NCBI RefSeq assembly: GCF_018143015.1
Contig: NC_054748.1
Coordinates: 10,523,967 to 10,587,966 of the forward strand
DNA: 64,000 nucleotides
Source of the DNA: Lytechinus variegatus
Lineage: Eukaryota; Echinodermata; Echinoidea; Temnopleuroida; Toxopneustidae
Direction of reading: 5' to 3'
Positions 32,741 through 44,594 of the stretch are shown here, piece after piece. The position numbers and the translations under genes are program-made. Positions within the stretch are counted from its first letter, which is position 1; every line of letters starts with the position of its first letter. The notes below the pieces were generated by a model. The model was given only the letters and a program-made list of their open reading frames with translations. It was not told where the DNA came from and made no database searches.

Positions 32741-33160
32741 TGAATGTCAAGATTTGAAAGACTTGATTAATGATAAGAATTGGTTGTTGGAGGGAACAAA
32801 CAATCAGTGAAGCGGGGTTGAATGTCAAGATTTGAAAGACTTTATTAAAGATACAAATTGGTTGTTGGAGGGAACAAACAATCAGCGAAGCGTGGTTGAA
32901 TGTCAAGATTTGAAAGACTTTATTAAAAGATACAAATTGGTTGATGGAGGGAACGAACAATCGGCGAAGAGTGGTGGAATATCAGGATTTGAAAGACTTG
33001 TTAAACATGAGAGTTCATTGATGGAGGAAACTCAAGAATTAGGGAAGCACGATTGCCTGGATTTCTTTAAACCTAAGAGTTTGATGACGAGGAGAACGAA
33101 CAATCAGCAAAGCGTGGTTGAATGTCAGGATTTGAAAAGACTTGTGAACAAACACTTCTC
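32741..33160 (+). repeat. 78-bp tandem repeat immediately after the FKBP stop codon
   Basis: About five units, the last ones diverged, contain TTGAATGTCAAGATTTGAAA, GACTTTATTAAAGATACAAA and GTTGGAGGGAACAAACAATC. The first unit begins two bases after the stop, so the array forms the start of the 3' UTR. The 78-bp period is a multiple of three and one frame is open through most of it. No protein evidence supports translation. Confidence 0.8.
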
Positions 33161-33677
33161 TTATGCTTGTTATGCCAAAGTATGAATGCTGGATAAACTT
33201 CAAGATGTGACAAGACGGGTATTATTGGTAGACTTGTGGCTCAGTTGCCTCAATCATAGTTGCTTCAACGTGGTTAGTTAATCCTAGGGAGCATTTCATG
33301 TCCCTGTAGTGAATTTTTCTATTTGCTATAAGCTACTGAAATCCTTGTACCCGAGTGAAAACCACTTCAGTTGATTTCTAGAAGTGCAGTTTGGAGAGTT
33401 ACATACATGTACACACCTTTAACTTTGCTATTTTGGAGGAATGGATATTTGTGTAAAGTTGACCATATTGACATGAAAGTTGACAAGCAGAAGAGAAGTC
33501 TACAAGAAAACAGTGTAATCCCCCATAATAACGGCTCAAAAGACAAAGTCAAAGTTTCCATGATCAGTGTATTATGCCATGGGTAATGGGCATGCCAGTT
33601 TTCACCACAATCAACGCATGGTTGACACTAAGCCGAGGTTTCTTAATAGTCATCAAAGTGAACTTTTCTTTGTAAGG
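33161..33677 (+). other. Probable FKBP 3' UTR
   Basis: No gene. The sequence lies between the stop-proximal repeat and the TTAA-flanked element and is probably transcribed. Confidence 0.4.
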
Positions 33678-33681
33678 TTAA

Positions 33682-34420
33682 CCCTAAATAGACTGGGCTA
33701 TTTTGACGCCTAAAAAGACTGGGGGGGGCTGATTCAGCCCCCCCTTATGATCTCGGCCGTTGATCGTGCGATTGCGACAAAAATTAGCACACGCATTACC
33801 CATGGCATTATCTACAAAACTATAACATCAAATTCGGCAAATAATCTCATGTCTCATTAATTATGCTAATTTATGCCTAAAATCATAAGTTTGCTTTAAT
33901 TAATAAAGTAATGCCCCTGAAATGCTAATTTTTGTTTCACATACTCTAGATAGGCATCTGATCAAATTGATTTTAAAAAAATTTCAAAATCAAATTTATT
34001 TTCTTATGTATTCTATTTTCTAATGTATTTCTTTGTTTTTCGACTTTTTGTTTTTTATTGTTTTTTCAATGGAAATTGTCGGGGACTTTATTTTGACCAT
34101 AAACAAGATAAAATTAATTGATTTTAAGCAGTAAAAGGAAAAATAATGAAACATTTATGAATTTTGGCTAAGAACACTATTTGCATTGGATTTGTACACA
34201 AATTCACGTTTTTGAGTAATTTTGGGTCTGCATGCACTTACGAAATGTTGCGTAATTTTGGAACCGCGTACCCGGGGGTCACAATTTTGGTCTCAAAAGT
34301 TGCGCGAGACTTGAAAGTAAAAAGTCAGCGAGCGACGCGGTAAAAAAAATTTGCGCAGCGGATTTATCGCGAAAAATGTCGAGGGGGGGCTGAATCAGCC
34401 CCCCCCCAGTCTTTTTAGGG
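33682..34420. mobile_element. TTAA-flanked piggyBac-type MITE with G/C hairpin ends
   Basis: TTAA at 33678-33681 and 34421-34424 flanks inverted ends CCCTAAATAGACTGGG and CAGTCTTTTTAGGG. Just inside each end is a hairpin of GGGGGGGCTGATTCAGCCCC type. CCC termini and a TTAA target are typical of piggyBac. The interior matches the 59556-60323 element in inverted orientation (for example GCGAGCGACGCGGT, GCACTTACG and CACGTTTTTGAG phrases). It has no transposase and probably lies in the FKBP 3' UTR. Confidence 0.8.
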
Positions 34421-34424
34421 TTAA

Positions 34425-36050
34425 GGGAAGAGCTACATAGAATGCAAGTTTACATTATGTGTGTAACATATAATTGAATGATCCTTTTTCAAAAAGGGAA
34501 GCTTTTCCTTTCACCAACTGTATCCCTTTGAACCCTAAATTATTTAGGGCAGCCATGACACATACCCTGAATTATTTGCACGCATCGATTACATTAATAA
34601 ATTCCCATGAGTCGAACTCCAACGGCATCTTTCCCCACTGGTACCCGGCCTTGCTGGCTGAAATTAGCTTCTTGTAGACCTAGTCTACCGAAAGAAATCT
34701 TCAGTGTTTATTTTAGGCGCAAAATCACTGCTTTGACTAAAGTCAGATTTATCATAGTTACCACGTGACTTTCCACATATTAAACCGTGTACTACCGCAC
34801 ATGCCTCCACAGTAGATTAGCATGTTTTGGCTTTTTTGGATGCTAAAACCTGAAATTATCAACTAAATATCCCTACACGTACTACATGTAGAAAGATGTC
34901 ATTTTGAAAAGATCACCTGACATTTAAACCCATGTTTTTTTAAGTCACATGGCTTCAGGATGGGATTCCTGGGTTAAAATGATCTACCGGTACATGTAAT
35001 CAACACTTGCCCTGTTCTGTTTACAGTACATTGTTCTTATGCTTGGCATTCATTACTTGTTGAACAAGTGACGTCTGTGGTATGTTTGTGCCTGGCTAGC
35101 AGGCATATGTGAAACTGTAACACATTTGAAATCAATTGGAGAAAGCCCAATATTGTTATGTACACATGTTGATGCTTATTGTTATGAAATAACATGAGAA
35201 TTGATTAATAAATGTCCAGGAAATTGAACGTTGTGCAATCACGTTTTATTCTTTCCTTTTGTATGAACACACGACCTGTAGCAAATAGATTACAAGGGAA
35301 GGACTAGACACTTCAGAGCGTGAAATTCAGATTTATTTCCATTAGAAATGACAAAATCATTGATACAAATCATTTTCATACATTTATAATAATTATTTTA
35401 TGATACAAATCATTGTCATAATTATATTAAACAACATCAATGATAACTTGTAAAAATATAATTATGTAAAATATGGTACAATTTGTAAACAAATTATAAT
35501 ACAAGTTGAATAGAAAAAAGGTAGCTGTGGAAATGGGAGATTCACTCAAAAGCATACTGGCTTGTATGATGTGAACCTCCCTAAAGTAAGAAAAAATAGG
35601 AGAGAGAGAGAGAAACGCAATGGTTGCTATTTGCCTACAGAGACTTACTGAACAGATTAAAAAGAACAAGATAACACACAGAACAAGACAAAACAAAATA
35701 AGAGTTAAACAAAAGAAAAAAACGGGCCAACAAAAGGAGAGATTAACATAAATATAAACATAAATGAAACGCTGGGAAAGGGTGTCCAACAGTGCTTGGT
35801 AGGCAAATATTCGCATATATCCTCATTTGGGTTATGTTTCGGGCGTAGTGCAGCTTTAAGAAGCTTCTTCACTGGGATACATTGTCCTCAGCATGCTGCG
35901 GTGTTATATCTATTTATCTTTGTGGTCACCAGAAACAATCTACAGCATCTTTTTAAGGAGAAACCTGTGGTCTGCTATAATCTGAACTTTGTTCCTGCCA
36001 CTGATACTTTCATTCTCTTGTCCTTTCCATAGACTTTCCCCTTACTATAG
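34425..36050. other. Intergenic or 3'-UTR sequence
   Basis: No coding gene was recognised. It is AT-rich. Bases 35590-35620 are a short GA-rich tract. The 5' limit of the LINE that follows could lie as early as about 35830. Confidence 0.4.
35207..35212 (+). promoter_or_regulatory. Candidate FKBP poly(A) signal
   Basis: AATAAA, followed about 25 bp later by a TTGTGC stretch. AATAAA also occurs near 34596, so the true 3' end is uncertain. If this one is used, the 3' UTR is about 2.5 kb and includes the MITE. Confidence 0.3.
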
Positions 36051-36411
36051 GTGGCGTAAGATAGCTTTATGAAAGTCTTTATTTTTGTATTGTGTGTGTA
36101 AACACCTACCTCATAGGAGAGGTTTACTATCGTATCTTTATATTATATTCATAACTACTGTAGACAAAAAGTGGGTTGGATACCACTTTTTAATCCATAC
36201 ATTTTTGTTTTTTGTTTTGATCTTTTTAGGGTATGCTTTACCCAAAGGTCTAAATGTATCTTTTGTTACTCTTATATATTTTTATTTGTAGGATAGTTTT
36301 ATTGTTCTCTGTCTTTCTCTCTTTTCCTTTCGCTATGTACCTCTTACATCTTTGCCTGTGTTTCACAGCCAGCAGAAATGTCGAGTATAGACAATTCTCC
36401 TGTACTCTTAA

Positions 36412-38235
36412 ATGATTCTAGAAGATTATCATTTAGAACAAAACATTGATTGTAAATATTATGTACCCAGTGAATATGATCCCCAAGGAGATCAATCACA
36501 CTCACATTTTCTAAGTTTCTTACACTGCAATGCAAGAAGTCTGTCTAAAAACTATGATAACTTTAATATGCTCTTATCTTCATTACGATTCAATTTCTCA
36601 ATTATAGGCATTTCAGAAACTTGGCTAAATAATAAATCTCCTAACCTTTTTACACTTGAAGGTTACAAAGAAATTAGGAAAGACAGACAGAATGGTAGAG
36701 GAGGAGGGCTTCTCATGTATATCTCAAATTCTCTATCATTTAAGCCCCGGAATGATCTTTCATTCCAGGGTGAATCAGCTGAGAGTTTATGTATTGAGGT
36801 TGACCTTCCCAAAGAAAAGAATTTCATTGTGTGTGTGGTGTATAGACCACCTAATACAGATGTGGTCACATTTCTGGATGACCTAGAGTTAATGATGTCA
36901 ACTGTCAATTATTCCGATAAATCCGTTTGTGTAATGGGAGATTTCAATATTGATGTACTTTGCAACAGTCCAAATTCAGTCCGATTTCGAAATATTCTTA
37001 ACTCGAATGCATTTCATGCTACAATTGATAAACCTACCAGAATAAGTGATCATTCATCTTCATTATTAGATAATATTTTTGTAAAGAATATCAAAGGCCA
37101 TTCTCAGTCTGGCCTATTTTACTCAGAAATCTCTGATCACCTGCCTGTGTTTTGCATACTTAATGCTTACCAGTCAAATGGTAACTTCCCAAGGAGGCGT
37201 GATATGAAACGAAAGATTACCGATGAAAAAGTAGCTTGCCTTAATGCTGATTTAATTTCAGAAGACTGGGAGGATGTTCTCAGTAGTGATGATGTTGAGG
37301 AAGCTTTTGAAATATTCTGGAAAAAGTTCTATTATTATTTTGATAAACATATTCCATACATAAAATCAGTTGATAAGAAAAAAGGGAAACGGCCTTGGAT
37401 TACTGCTGGTATACTCCAATCTATAAAAAAGAGAAATCGTTTGTATAAAAGAAGTATCAAGAAACCATCCCCTGATAGTATTGACAAATACAGAAAATAC
37501 CGCAACAAACTTACATCGATTATACGTTGCTCTCGAAAATTGTTTTACTCTAAGAAATTTGAAAAGGCTAAAGGCAATATGTCTTCAACTTGGAAGGTTG
37601 TAAAAGATATTTTATGCAAACAGGAGAAAAGTAAAATCCTAGAGAAAATTGTGATTGAGGATAAAGAATTGACTTCTGCAGAAGATATTGCTAATGCATT
37701 TAATGTGTATTTTGCCAGTGTTGGCGAAAATCAAGCCAAAACAATAATTGGGAACGGGTGCAATTATAGAAATTTTCTTCATGAGCCATCTACAGTATCT
37801 ATTTTCCTCAGACCGACTTGCAGTGCTGAAATTTTCAATATAGTCAGTTCGCTTAAAGCTAGTCACTCTTGTGGACATGATGAAATTAGCACAGTTTTAT
37901 TGAAACAAATTATTAATTCAATAGTGACACCAATTGTTTACATTTGTAATATCTCACTCTTAACAGGAGTGTTTCCTTCTTCTTTCAAACTAGCCAAGGT
38001 GATCCCAGTTCACAAAAAGAATGATGTAAATATTGTTTCAAACTATAGACCTATCTCCATATTGCCCACATTTTCTAAAGTTCTGGAGAGGATTGTGTAT
38101 AATAGGCTATATGACTTCTTGGATACACACAAGTCTCTAAATCCTGAACAATATGGATTTCGGCAGTCACATTCTACTGATCTTGCCCTGTTAAAATTTT
38201 ATGATCATGTTTCCAGTGCTCTTGCAGCTGGTGAA
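36412..38235 (+). CDS. LINE ORF2, endonuclease and N-terminal reverse transcriptase part
   Basis: About 608 codons. The N-terminal 230 residues are an AP-like endonuclease: LHCNARSLSKNYDNF, GISETWLNN, GGGLLMYISN, VVYRPPNTD, MGDFNIDVL and the catalytic SDHLPVFC. A linker follows, then reverse transcriptase begins: LTGVFPSSFKLAKVIPVHKK, NYRPISILPTFSKVLERIVY and EQYGFRQSHST. The frame stops being LINE sequence at the GTGAA target site of the inserted LTR element. Classification within the CR1/Jockey group (Rex1, Daphne or Crack-like) is not resolved. Confidence 0.9.
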
Positions 38236-38440
38236 TGGTTTGAACTTAGGTTATATAAATCAAAAGTCCAGTAGGCAGTTCTTTAAACGTATATACAACA
38301 GACATTTATTAGTTGAGATGCAACAACAATGATCACTACTGCGTCATCTTGGTAGCAGCCATAACTTTCTCCATGCAAGTAGTCACGTGTAATAACAAAG
38401 TATAGTCTACGCTTGCAGACCTTTATCAGTTATCACCACA
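38236..38440 (-). repeat. LTR of the Ty3/Gypsy element (3' LTR)
   Basis: 205 bp, almost identical to 43278-43482, with TG...CA ends. Confidence 0.93.
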
Positions 38441-38882
38441 CCTCCCTTTCTTTAAAGAGGTTTATATACACATATATAATACTTCTTAAACTACAGAGTG
38501 ACAGGGTGGACTACCTGTACACTTACGACAGTACTAGGGGATTATTCTGCCCCTTATAGCTGAAGTACTGTCGCTGTCAAATATTTTAACATGCAACATT
38601 ACAGTTCATATATATTTCATTTTTGCTGTTTGTATGATGCGACAATTCGTTGAACCGGTAGAGACTTCTGTTGAGTTGAGTTTTGTGATAGCGATAAATT
38701 CAATCCCGTATTGCTGATTAACTTTAACATGCAAATTTATATCATGCACATGCAATCATGCAGTTATCATGGGGTTGTATTAGAGTTCAAACCATTTACA
38801 GTTTCAAAGTTATTTTTGAACTCATGTGGCTATTTACAAAACGAAACGCGAAAGTTTTTCTGTTTAGTTCGCTTTCCTCTAT

Positions 38883-41800
38883 TTACAAGTTTAAACGATC
38901 TGGCGGTTTAACGACTCGTCCGCTTCTGGTTGTTCGGGATGGTGACGACGATGCGCGAACATCAGATGCTGGTTCCGCTTCTGCGCTGTCATCTAGCTCG
39001 AAGTCATCCTGTGTTGGTAATGGAATAGACTCGGCTTGGTGTCTGGGATCTGGCCTGAGGTGACGTCTGTTTCTGCGACGTATCTCGCCTGTGGCTGTTT
39101 CGATTTGGTATGATCTGTTATGATTATTGACAGATTTTATGATACCATGTTGTGACCAGGTATTAGTTTTCATGTCTTGGAGTATCACATGATCTCCAGG
39201 TTTTAGCTTTGGCAAGTCATGAGCATGTTTATCGAATCGCTCTTTTTGTTTCACCTTCTGCTCATCCTTTCTTCCCCTCACAGATTTAGTATCAATCTGT
39301 TGGTTATTGAGCAAAGTATCAAGCATGGGAAGGTTTGACCTAATCTGACGATTGTACAGAAGTTCTGCTGGAGATTTTCCGCATGCTATTGGTGAACTTC
39401 GATAGACTTGTAAAGCTCTGTGGATATCTTGTCCACTGTGTTGTGACTTCAGTATGAGATTTTTGACAATCTTCACAGCATTTTCTGCGAGGCCATTTGA
39501 TTGTGGATAATGTGGACTCGATGTGGTATGGTGAAAATCCCATTCTTTTGCAAAGCTTTTGAATTCTTGGCTTGCAAATTGAGGACCATTATCCGACATC
39601 AGTTCACATGGTGTACCATGACGAGCAAATATTGCTTTCATGTGATTAATCACGGCCTTGCTTGTAGTTGAAGTCAAAGTACATACTTCAATGAATTGTG
39701 AGTAGTAGTCAACGACGACCATATATTCTCTTTTGTTCAAAGTGAATAGATCTACGGCAATTTTTTCCCAAGGACGATTAGGCACTGCATGAGGATTTAG
39801 GCTTTCAGCCTGTTGTTTTGGTTTGTACATTAGGCATGAAGTACAATTTTGGACCATTTCAGTGATGTCTGCATTGATTCTTGGCCAATAGATTACTTCC
39901 CTAGCACGTTTCTTACATTTCTCAATGCCTAAGTGACCTTCGTGTACTTGGTTTAGTATGTATTGTCTCATGGAAGTTGGAATTACTATTTTAGAACCTT
40001 TGAATATGATTCCATCTGCTTCAGAGAGTTCACTTCGAATGTTCCAGTACTGTTTTATTCTAGCTGGACATTGTTGCTTACTTTCTGGCCAACCATTTCT
40101 GATGGTGGCTAGCAACTCTTGAAGCTCTACATCTTTTTTGGTCTCTTCAACAATTTCTTGTCTTTTGTTTGATGTTACTGGCATGGCTTGTACTATCATA
40201 TCTACATAGACTCTGATATCTTCTTCAGTTTCAACATTCAATTCTGCTTTTGGATCTACTGCTCGTGACAGTGTATCGGCAGTGAACATGTACTTTCCAG
40301 GTGTATATGACACTTTGAGATCATATCTCTGTACTCTGATTAGTAATCTTTGAATGCGTAAAGGACAATCTGCCAATGACTTAACAAACAATGGGATAAG
40401 TGGCTTGTGATCTGTTTCAACTTCTATCTTTTGACCATAGATATATTGATGAAATTTTTCACATCCGTAAGTGATAGCTAAGAGTTCTTTTTCTATCTGA
40501 GCGTAACGTGTTTCTGCATCAGTCATAGCTCTTGATGCGTAAGCTATTGGATGCCAATTTTGTTCATGTTGCTGTAGGAGAACTGCTCCTAGTCCATTTT
40601 TTGAAGCATCAGCTGATATCTTTGTGGGTTTTGTGCAGTCATAGAAATGAAGCACTGGTTGACTCATTAGAGCTTCTTTCAGTTCGCACCATGCTTTTTC
40701 TTGTTCATTTTCCCACATCCACTCTACTTTCTTGTCAAGCAAAATACGTAGAGGTGCTGACCTTGTTGATAGGTTTGGAATGAATTTTGCTTGGTAGTTT
40801 ATCATCCCCAAGAACCTTTGTATGTCCTGTTTACAGGTTGGTCTTGCCATGTTTCTGATGGCAGCCACCTTGTTAGGATCTGGTCTGACTCCATCTTGGC
40901 TGATCAAGTCACCAATGAAAGTCATCTGGTTCACATTGAACTCACACTTGTCTCGATTGAGTTTCAGGTTTGATTTTTGTGCGATGTCTAGAACTATTCT
41001 CAGACGATCGTCATGCTCTTCTTGAGTGCTTCCCCATACCACTATGTCATCCATCATGGTATTGACACCAGGTATATCTACGAACAAGTTATGTATTATC
41101 TTGTGAAATACTTCAGGAGCACTGCAGATACCAAAAGGTAGTCTCAAGAATCTATATCTTCCGTACGGAGTGATAAATGTACAAAGCTTGGAACTATCTT
41201 CATCTAGTTGGATTTGCCAAAAACCACTTGATGCATCTAATTTACTGAAATACTTGGCTCCAGCAAACTGAGAGGTTATTTCAGCTCTAGAAGGCAATTT
41301 ATAGTGTTCTCGTTTGATTGCTCGATTAAGATCACGCGGATCTAGACAGACTCTGAGTTGACCATTCTTTTTCTTGACTACAACAAGAGAAGACACCCAA
41401 TCTGTCGGTTCATCAACCTGTTTGATTACATCCATGTTTTCCATCTTATCTAGTTCCTCTTTTAGTTTCTTTTGAAGTGGAAATGGAACCTTGCGACATG
41501 CATGTTGAACTGGTTGTGCATTGTCTTTCAATGTAATGTGATGTTTGCCTGGAAGACATCCTAATCCTACAAATACATTGTCATAATCTTGCACTACAGT
41601 TTTGCCTGTTTTTATCTCTGTTTGTTTATCAACATGATATACGCGTTTTACTAGATACAAGTCTTCACTCGTTCTGAGACCTAGCAATGGTTGACGATTT
41701 CCAGGAATGATGAAACATTGAACACTGTGTTTAATTCCTTTGTACTCCATTTGGACATAACAACGACCTTTTACTGGAATGTTAGTCTCGTAGTAACCTG

Positions 41801-42797
41801 TTAACTTCACTTTGGCTTTTTGTAGTTTTGGTTTCGGTTTCAATTTGTGATAGATTGTTTCAGGGAGAGTGTTAGCTTGAGCTCCAGTATCTATCTTGAA
41901 CTCAACTAGCTCATTATTGACTCTCAAATTGACTTTCCACTCTTCTTTTGATTCATGTTCCTGTGAATCAACTGAACAAATCATGAAACCATCTGAATCT
42001 ACCTTCAAGTGTTGCAATTCATTGACTTTTGCTACTGGGGTACGACAACACTTAGCAAAATGATTTTGCTTACCGCACTTTTTACATGTTTTACCTTGTG
42101 CAGGACATTTTTCTTTGGTATGTCTATTACCACATCTTGTACATGTTTTATTGTTAGTACGATCTTGAGGTTTTGTTTGTCTTGTTTGGTTTGACTTTTT
42201 ACCAGAAGATTTCTTATTCTTGCTGAGAGAATCAACCGGAATTGAGGCATTTTCCCCGGTGGAACTCAACGCTTGGGCCTGCGTTCGAGTTTGTTCAGCA
42301 ACCCGACAAACTTGCAACGTTTTATCCAATGTGAGATCATCAAGCCTCAACAAATGCTCTCTTAGACCATCATCTAAGATACCACAGATAATTCTGTCCC
42401 GTATAAGACTCTCTTTCAACGAAGAAAACTCACACGACTGTGCACGACTTCGCAATTCAGTTGCATACTGATCAACACTCTCATGCTCTAATTGTGATCT
42501 TGTGAAAAATCTATGTCTCTCATACGTTAGATTACGTTTTGGCATGCAATATTCCTCAAATTTGTCCAACACTTTCTCAAGCTTCATGCTCTCATCCTCG
42601 GCAAATACAAATGTATTATACAATTCCAAGGCAGCATCACCAATTACGTGTAGAAGCATTGATGTTTGTGACTTGTCATCTTTTTCTGACATTCCTGAGG
42701 CAACATTGTATAGAGTGAATTTTTGTTTGAATCTTTTCCAATTCTCGGAAATATTTCCCTTTAAGTCAAGTGGAGGAGGTTGACTTAGATTTGTCAT
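38883..42797 (-). CDS. Ty3/Gypsy Gag-Pol polyprotein
   Basis: One frame of 1304 codons. The order of parts is gag-like region, CCHC zinc knuckles (CTRCGNRHTKEKCP, CKKCGKQNHFAKCC), aspartic protease (KIDTGAQAN), reverse transcriptase (LDPRDLNRAIKRE), RNase H, integrase zinc-binding and catalytic core, and a C-terminal charged tail. The pol order protease-RT-RNase H-integrase places it in Ty3/Gypsy. The clade (Mag/SURL-like is possible) is not determined. Confidence 0.93.
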   Translation of the reverse strand: MTNLSQPPPLDLKGNISENWKRFKQKFTLYNVASGMSEKDDKSQTSMLLHVIGDAALELYNTFVFAEDESMKLEKVLDKFEEYCMPKRNLTYERHRFFTRSQLEHESVDQYATELRSRAQSCEFSSLKESLIRDRIICGILDDGLREHLLRLDDLTLDKTLQVCRVAEQTRTQAQALSSTGENASIPVDSLSKNKKSSGKKSNQTRQTKPQDRTNNKTCTRCGNRHTKEKCPAQGKTCKKCGKQNHFAKCCRTPVAKVNELQHLKVDSDGFMICSVDSQEHESKEEWKVNLRVNNELVEFKIDTGAQANTLPETIYHKLKPKPKLQKAKVKLTGYYETNIPVKGRCYVQMEYKGIKHSVQCFIIPGNRQPLLGLRTSEDLYLVKRVYHVDKQTEIKTGKTVVQDYDNVFVGLGCLPGKHHITLKDNAQPVQHACRKVPFPLQKKLKEELDKMENMDVIKQVDEPTDWVSSLVVVKKKNGQLRVCLDPRDLNRAIKREHYKLPSRAEITSQFAGAKYFSKLDASSGFWQIQLDEDSSKLCTFITPYGRYRFLRLPFGICSAPEVFHKIIHNLFVDIPGVNTMMDDIVVWGSTQEEHDDRLRIVLDIAQKSNLKLNRDKCEFNVNQMTFIGDLISQDGVRPDPNKVAAIRNMARPTCKQDIQRFLGMINYQAKFIPNLSTRSAPLRILLDKKVEWMWENEQEKAWCELKEALMSQPVLHFYDCTKPTKISADASKNGLGAVLLQQHEQNWHPIAYASRAMTDAETRYAQIEKELLAITYGCEKFHQYIYGQKIEVETDHKPLIPLFVKSLADCPLRIQRLLIRVQRYDLKVSYTPGKYMFTADTLSRAVDPKAELNVETEEDIRVYVDMIVQAMPVTSNKRQEIVEETKKDVELQELLATIRNGWPESKQQCPARIKQYWNIRSELSEADGIIFKGSKIVIPTSMRQYILNQVHEGHLGIEKCKKRAREVIYWPRINADITEMVQNCTSCLMYKPKQQAESLNPHAVPNRPWEKIAVDLFTLNKREYMVVVDYYSQFIEVCTLTSTTSKAVINHMKAIFARHGTPCELMSDNGPQFASQEFKSFAKEWDFHHTTSSPHYPQSNGLAENAVKIVKNLILKSQHSGQDIHRALQVYRSSPIACGKSPAELLYNRQIRSNLPMLDTLLNNQQIDTKSVRGRKDEQKVKQKERFDKHAHDLPKLKPGDHVILQDMKTNTWSQHGIIKSVNNHNRSYQIETATGEIRRRNRRHLRPDPRHQAESIPLPTQDDFELDDSAEAEPASDVRASSSPSRTTRSGRVVKPPDRLNL

Positions 42798-43277
42798 GTT
42801 GTCTGTTGTTGTCTTTGTTTCTGTGTATCGTTAATGTTAGTAACTTTGTCTTACTTTTTAGTTTAGTAACTTTAACATACCATATCACTTGTGCATATAC
42901 TCATGAACAGTATAATAATTAGCAAGTATTGTATCTTTCCAACAATTATGTTTGCTCAATTATTACTACTCTCACTGAGATATAATGTTCATGTCCCATA
43001 AACGTCACGCTAACTGTCCGTCATACTGAAATTTGGCCAGGCACATTCATGCACTCCAAATCCATACAACGACATAGCCAACTTCTATGGACATAACATC
43101 ACACATACAGCAATGGTCATTCACTGATACACATGAATACAATAAGCTCTTTGTCTTTCACCATCTCTCTCCTCACGGGGTTAGGGAGAAAATGGAATGA
43201 ACTGGCCTGATTTCAATGATTCCTCCATCTCAAAGCTCGGTGGGTTACTCAGCATAATAATGCAGGATCTGACACCA

Positions 43278-43482
43278 TGGTTAGAACTTAGGTTATATAA
43301 ATCAAAAGTCCAGTAGGCAGTTCTTTAAACGTATATACAACAGACATTTATTAGTTGAGATGCAACAACAATGATCACTACTGCGTCATCTTGGTAGCAG
43401 CCATAACTTTCTCCATGCAAGTAGTCACGTGTAATAACAAAGTATAGTCTACGCTTGCAGACCTTTATCAGTTATCACCACA
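43278..43482 (-). repeat. LTR of the Ty3/Gypsy element (5' LTR)
   Basis: 205 bp partner of the 38236 LTR. It borders the presumed primer-binding site. Confidence 0.93.
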
Positions 43483-44594
43483 GTGAACATGTGATTGGTG
43501 TTTTCATGGATCTTAGTAAGGCTTTTGACACACTAGACCACACAATCCTTCTCTCAAAATTGGAACACTATGGAGTCAGGGGTGTAGCTTTAAAATGGTT
43601 TACAAGTTATCTAGCTATGAGAAAACAATTTACCTACTGTAACTCATTTAAGTCAGATATCTTGTCTCTGAGATGTGGCGTTCCGCAAGGATCCATCTTA
43701 GGCCCTTTGTTATTCCTTGTATATATCAATGATATTTGTGATGTTTCTAATCTTTTTAAGTATACTTTATTTGCGGATGATACAAGTGTGTTCTTATCTC
43801 ATCGTGAAATCAAAAGTCTTGAACGTACAATTAACTCTGAACTGCCAAAGTTGGATTCTTGGTTTAGAAGTAATATACTCTCTCTCAACGTTATGAAAAC
43901 GAATTTCATTCACTTTAGTGGTAGGAAATCTAATGATAAGCATTCAATAAATATTTACTTAAACGGCACCCCAATTAAAAGAAAAGCATGTACGAAGTTC
44001 CTTGGTGTATATATCAATGAAAAACTTAATTGGAAAGACCAAGTGAATCACATCAGTGCACCAATCTCTCGAAATATCGGTGTGTTGTACAAAGTTAGAT
44101 ATTACGTTGCCATCAATATATTATTGATGCTATACATTACTCTTGTTTTACCTTACATTTCTTACTGCAATATTCTGTGGGCAACAGCTAAGGGTTTGAA
44201 AAATAATATTCTTCTTCTGCAAAAGAAAGCTATTCGGATATGTACTCGATCTGGTTTTAGAGACCACACAAATCCTCTGTTTGTAAAACTAAAGTGTTTG
44301 AAAGTTGACGACATACATTTTCTTCAAACTGCCATATTCATGTTTCGATATAACGCAGGACTCCTGCCAGTCTCTTTTACTTCTATGTTTCAAACGAATA
44401 GTGCAGTTCACTCACACTACACAAGACAGGCATCTAATATACACTTAAACAATCCTCTCACCGCATTAGCCCATAAGTCGATAAGGCATAATGGTCCAGA
44501 TATTTGGAATTCTTTACCGCAAAGTATTCGCAATTCACGTAAAACATATTCCTTTAAGAAGGCAGTTAAGAGCATGCTCATCTCGAAACTATGA
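43483..44594 (+). CDS. LINE ORF2, C-terminal reverse transcriptase part
   Basis: Continues ORF2 on the far side of the inserted element: VIGVFMDLSKAFDTLDH, RCGVPQGSILGPLLFLVYIN and the catalytic YTLFADDTSVF, then the thumb and a C-terminal region (PYISYCNILWA, WNSLPQSIRNSRKTYSFKKA). TGA ends the frame at 44592-44594, and a 3' UTR of about 400 bp follows. The total uninterrupted ORF2 would have been roughly 975 codons. Confidence 0.9.

Larger units (their letters stand above)
38236..43482 (-). mobile_element. Ty3/Gypsy LTR retrotransposon, looks whole
   Basis: Two 205-bp LTRs (38236-38440 and 43278-43482) begin TG and end CA and are almost identical, so the insertion is young. The 5-bp target duplication GTGAA (38231-38235 and 43483-43487) lies in LINE ORF2. 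Read on the minus strand, a TGGTGTCAG primer-binding site follows the upstream LTR and a purine-rich tract precedes the downstream LTR. A single long gag-pol frame runs through the middle. No break was noticed. Confidence 0.93.
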
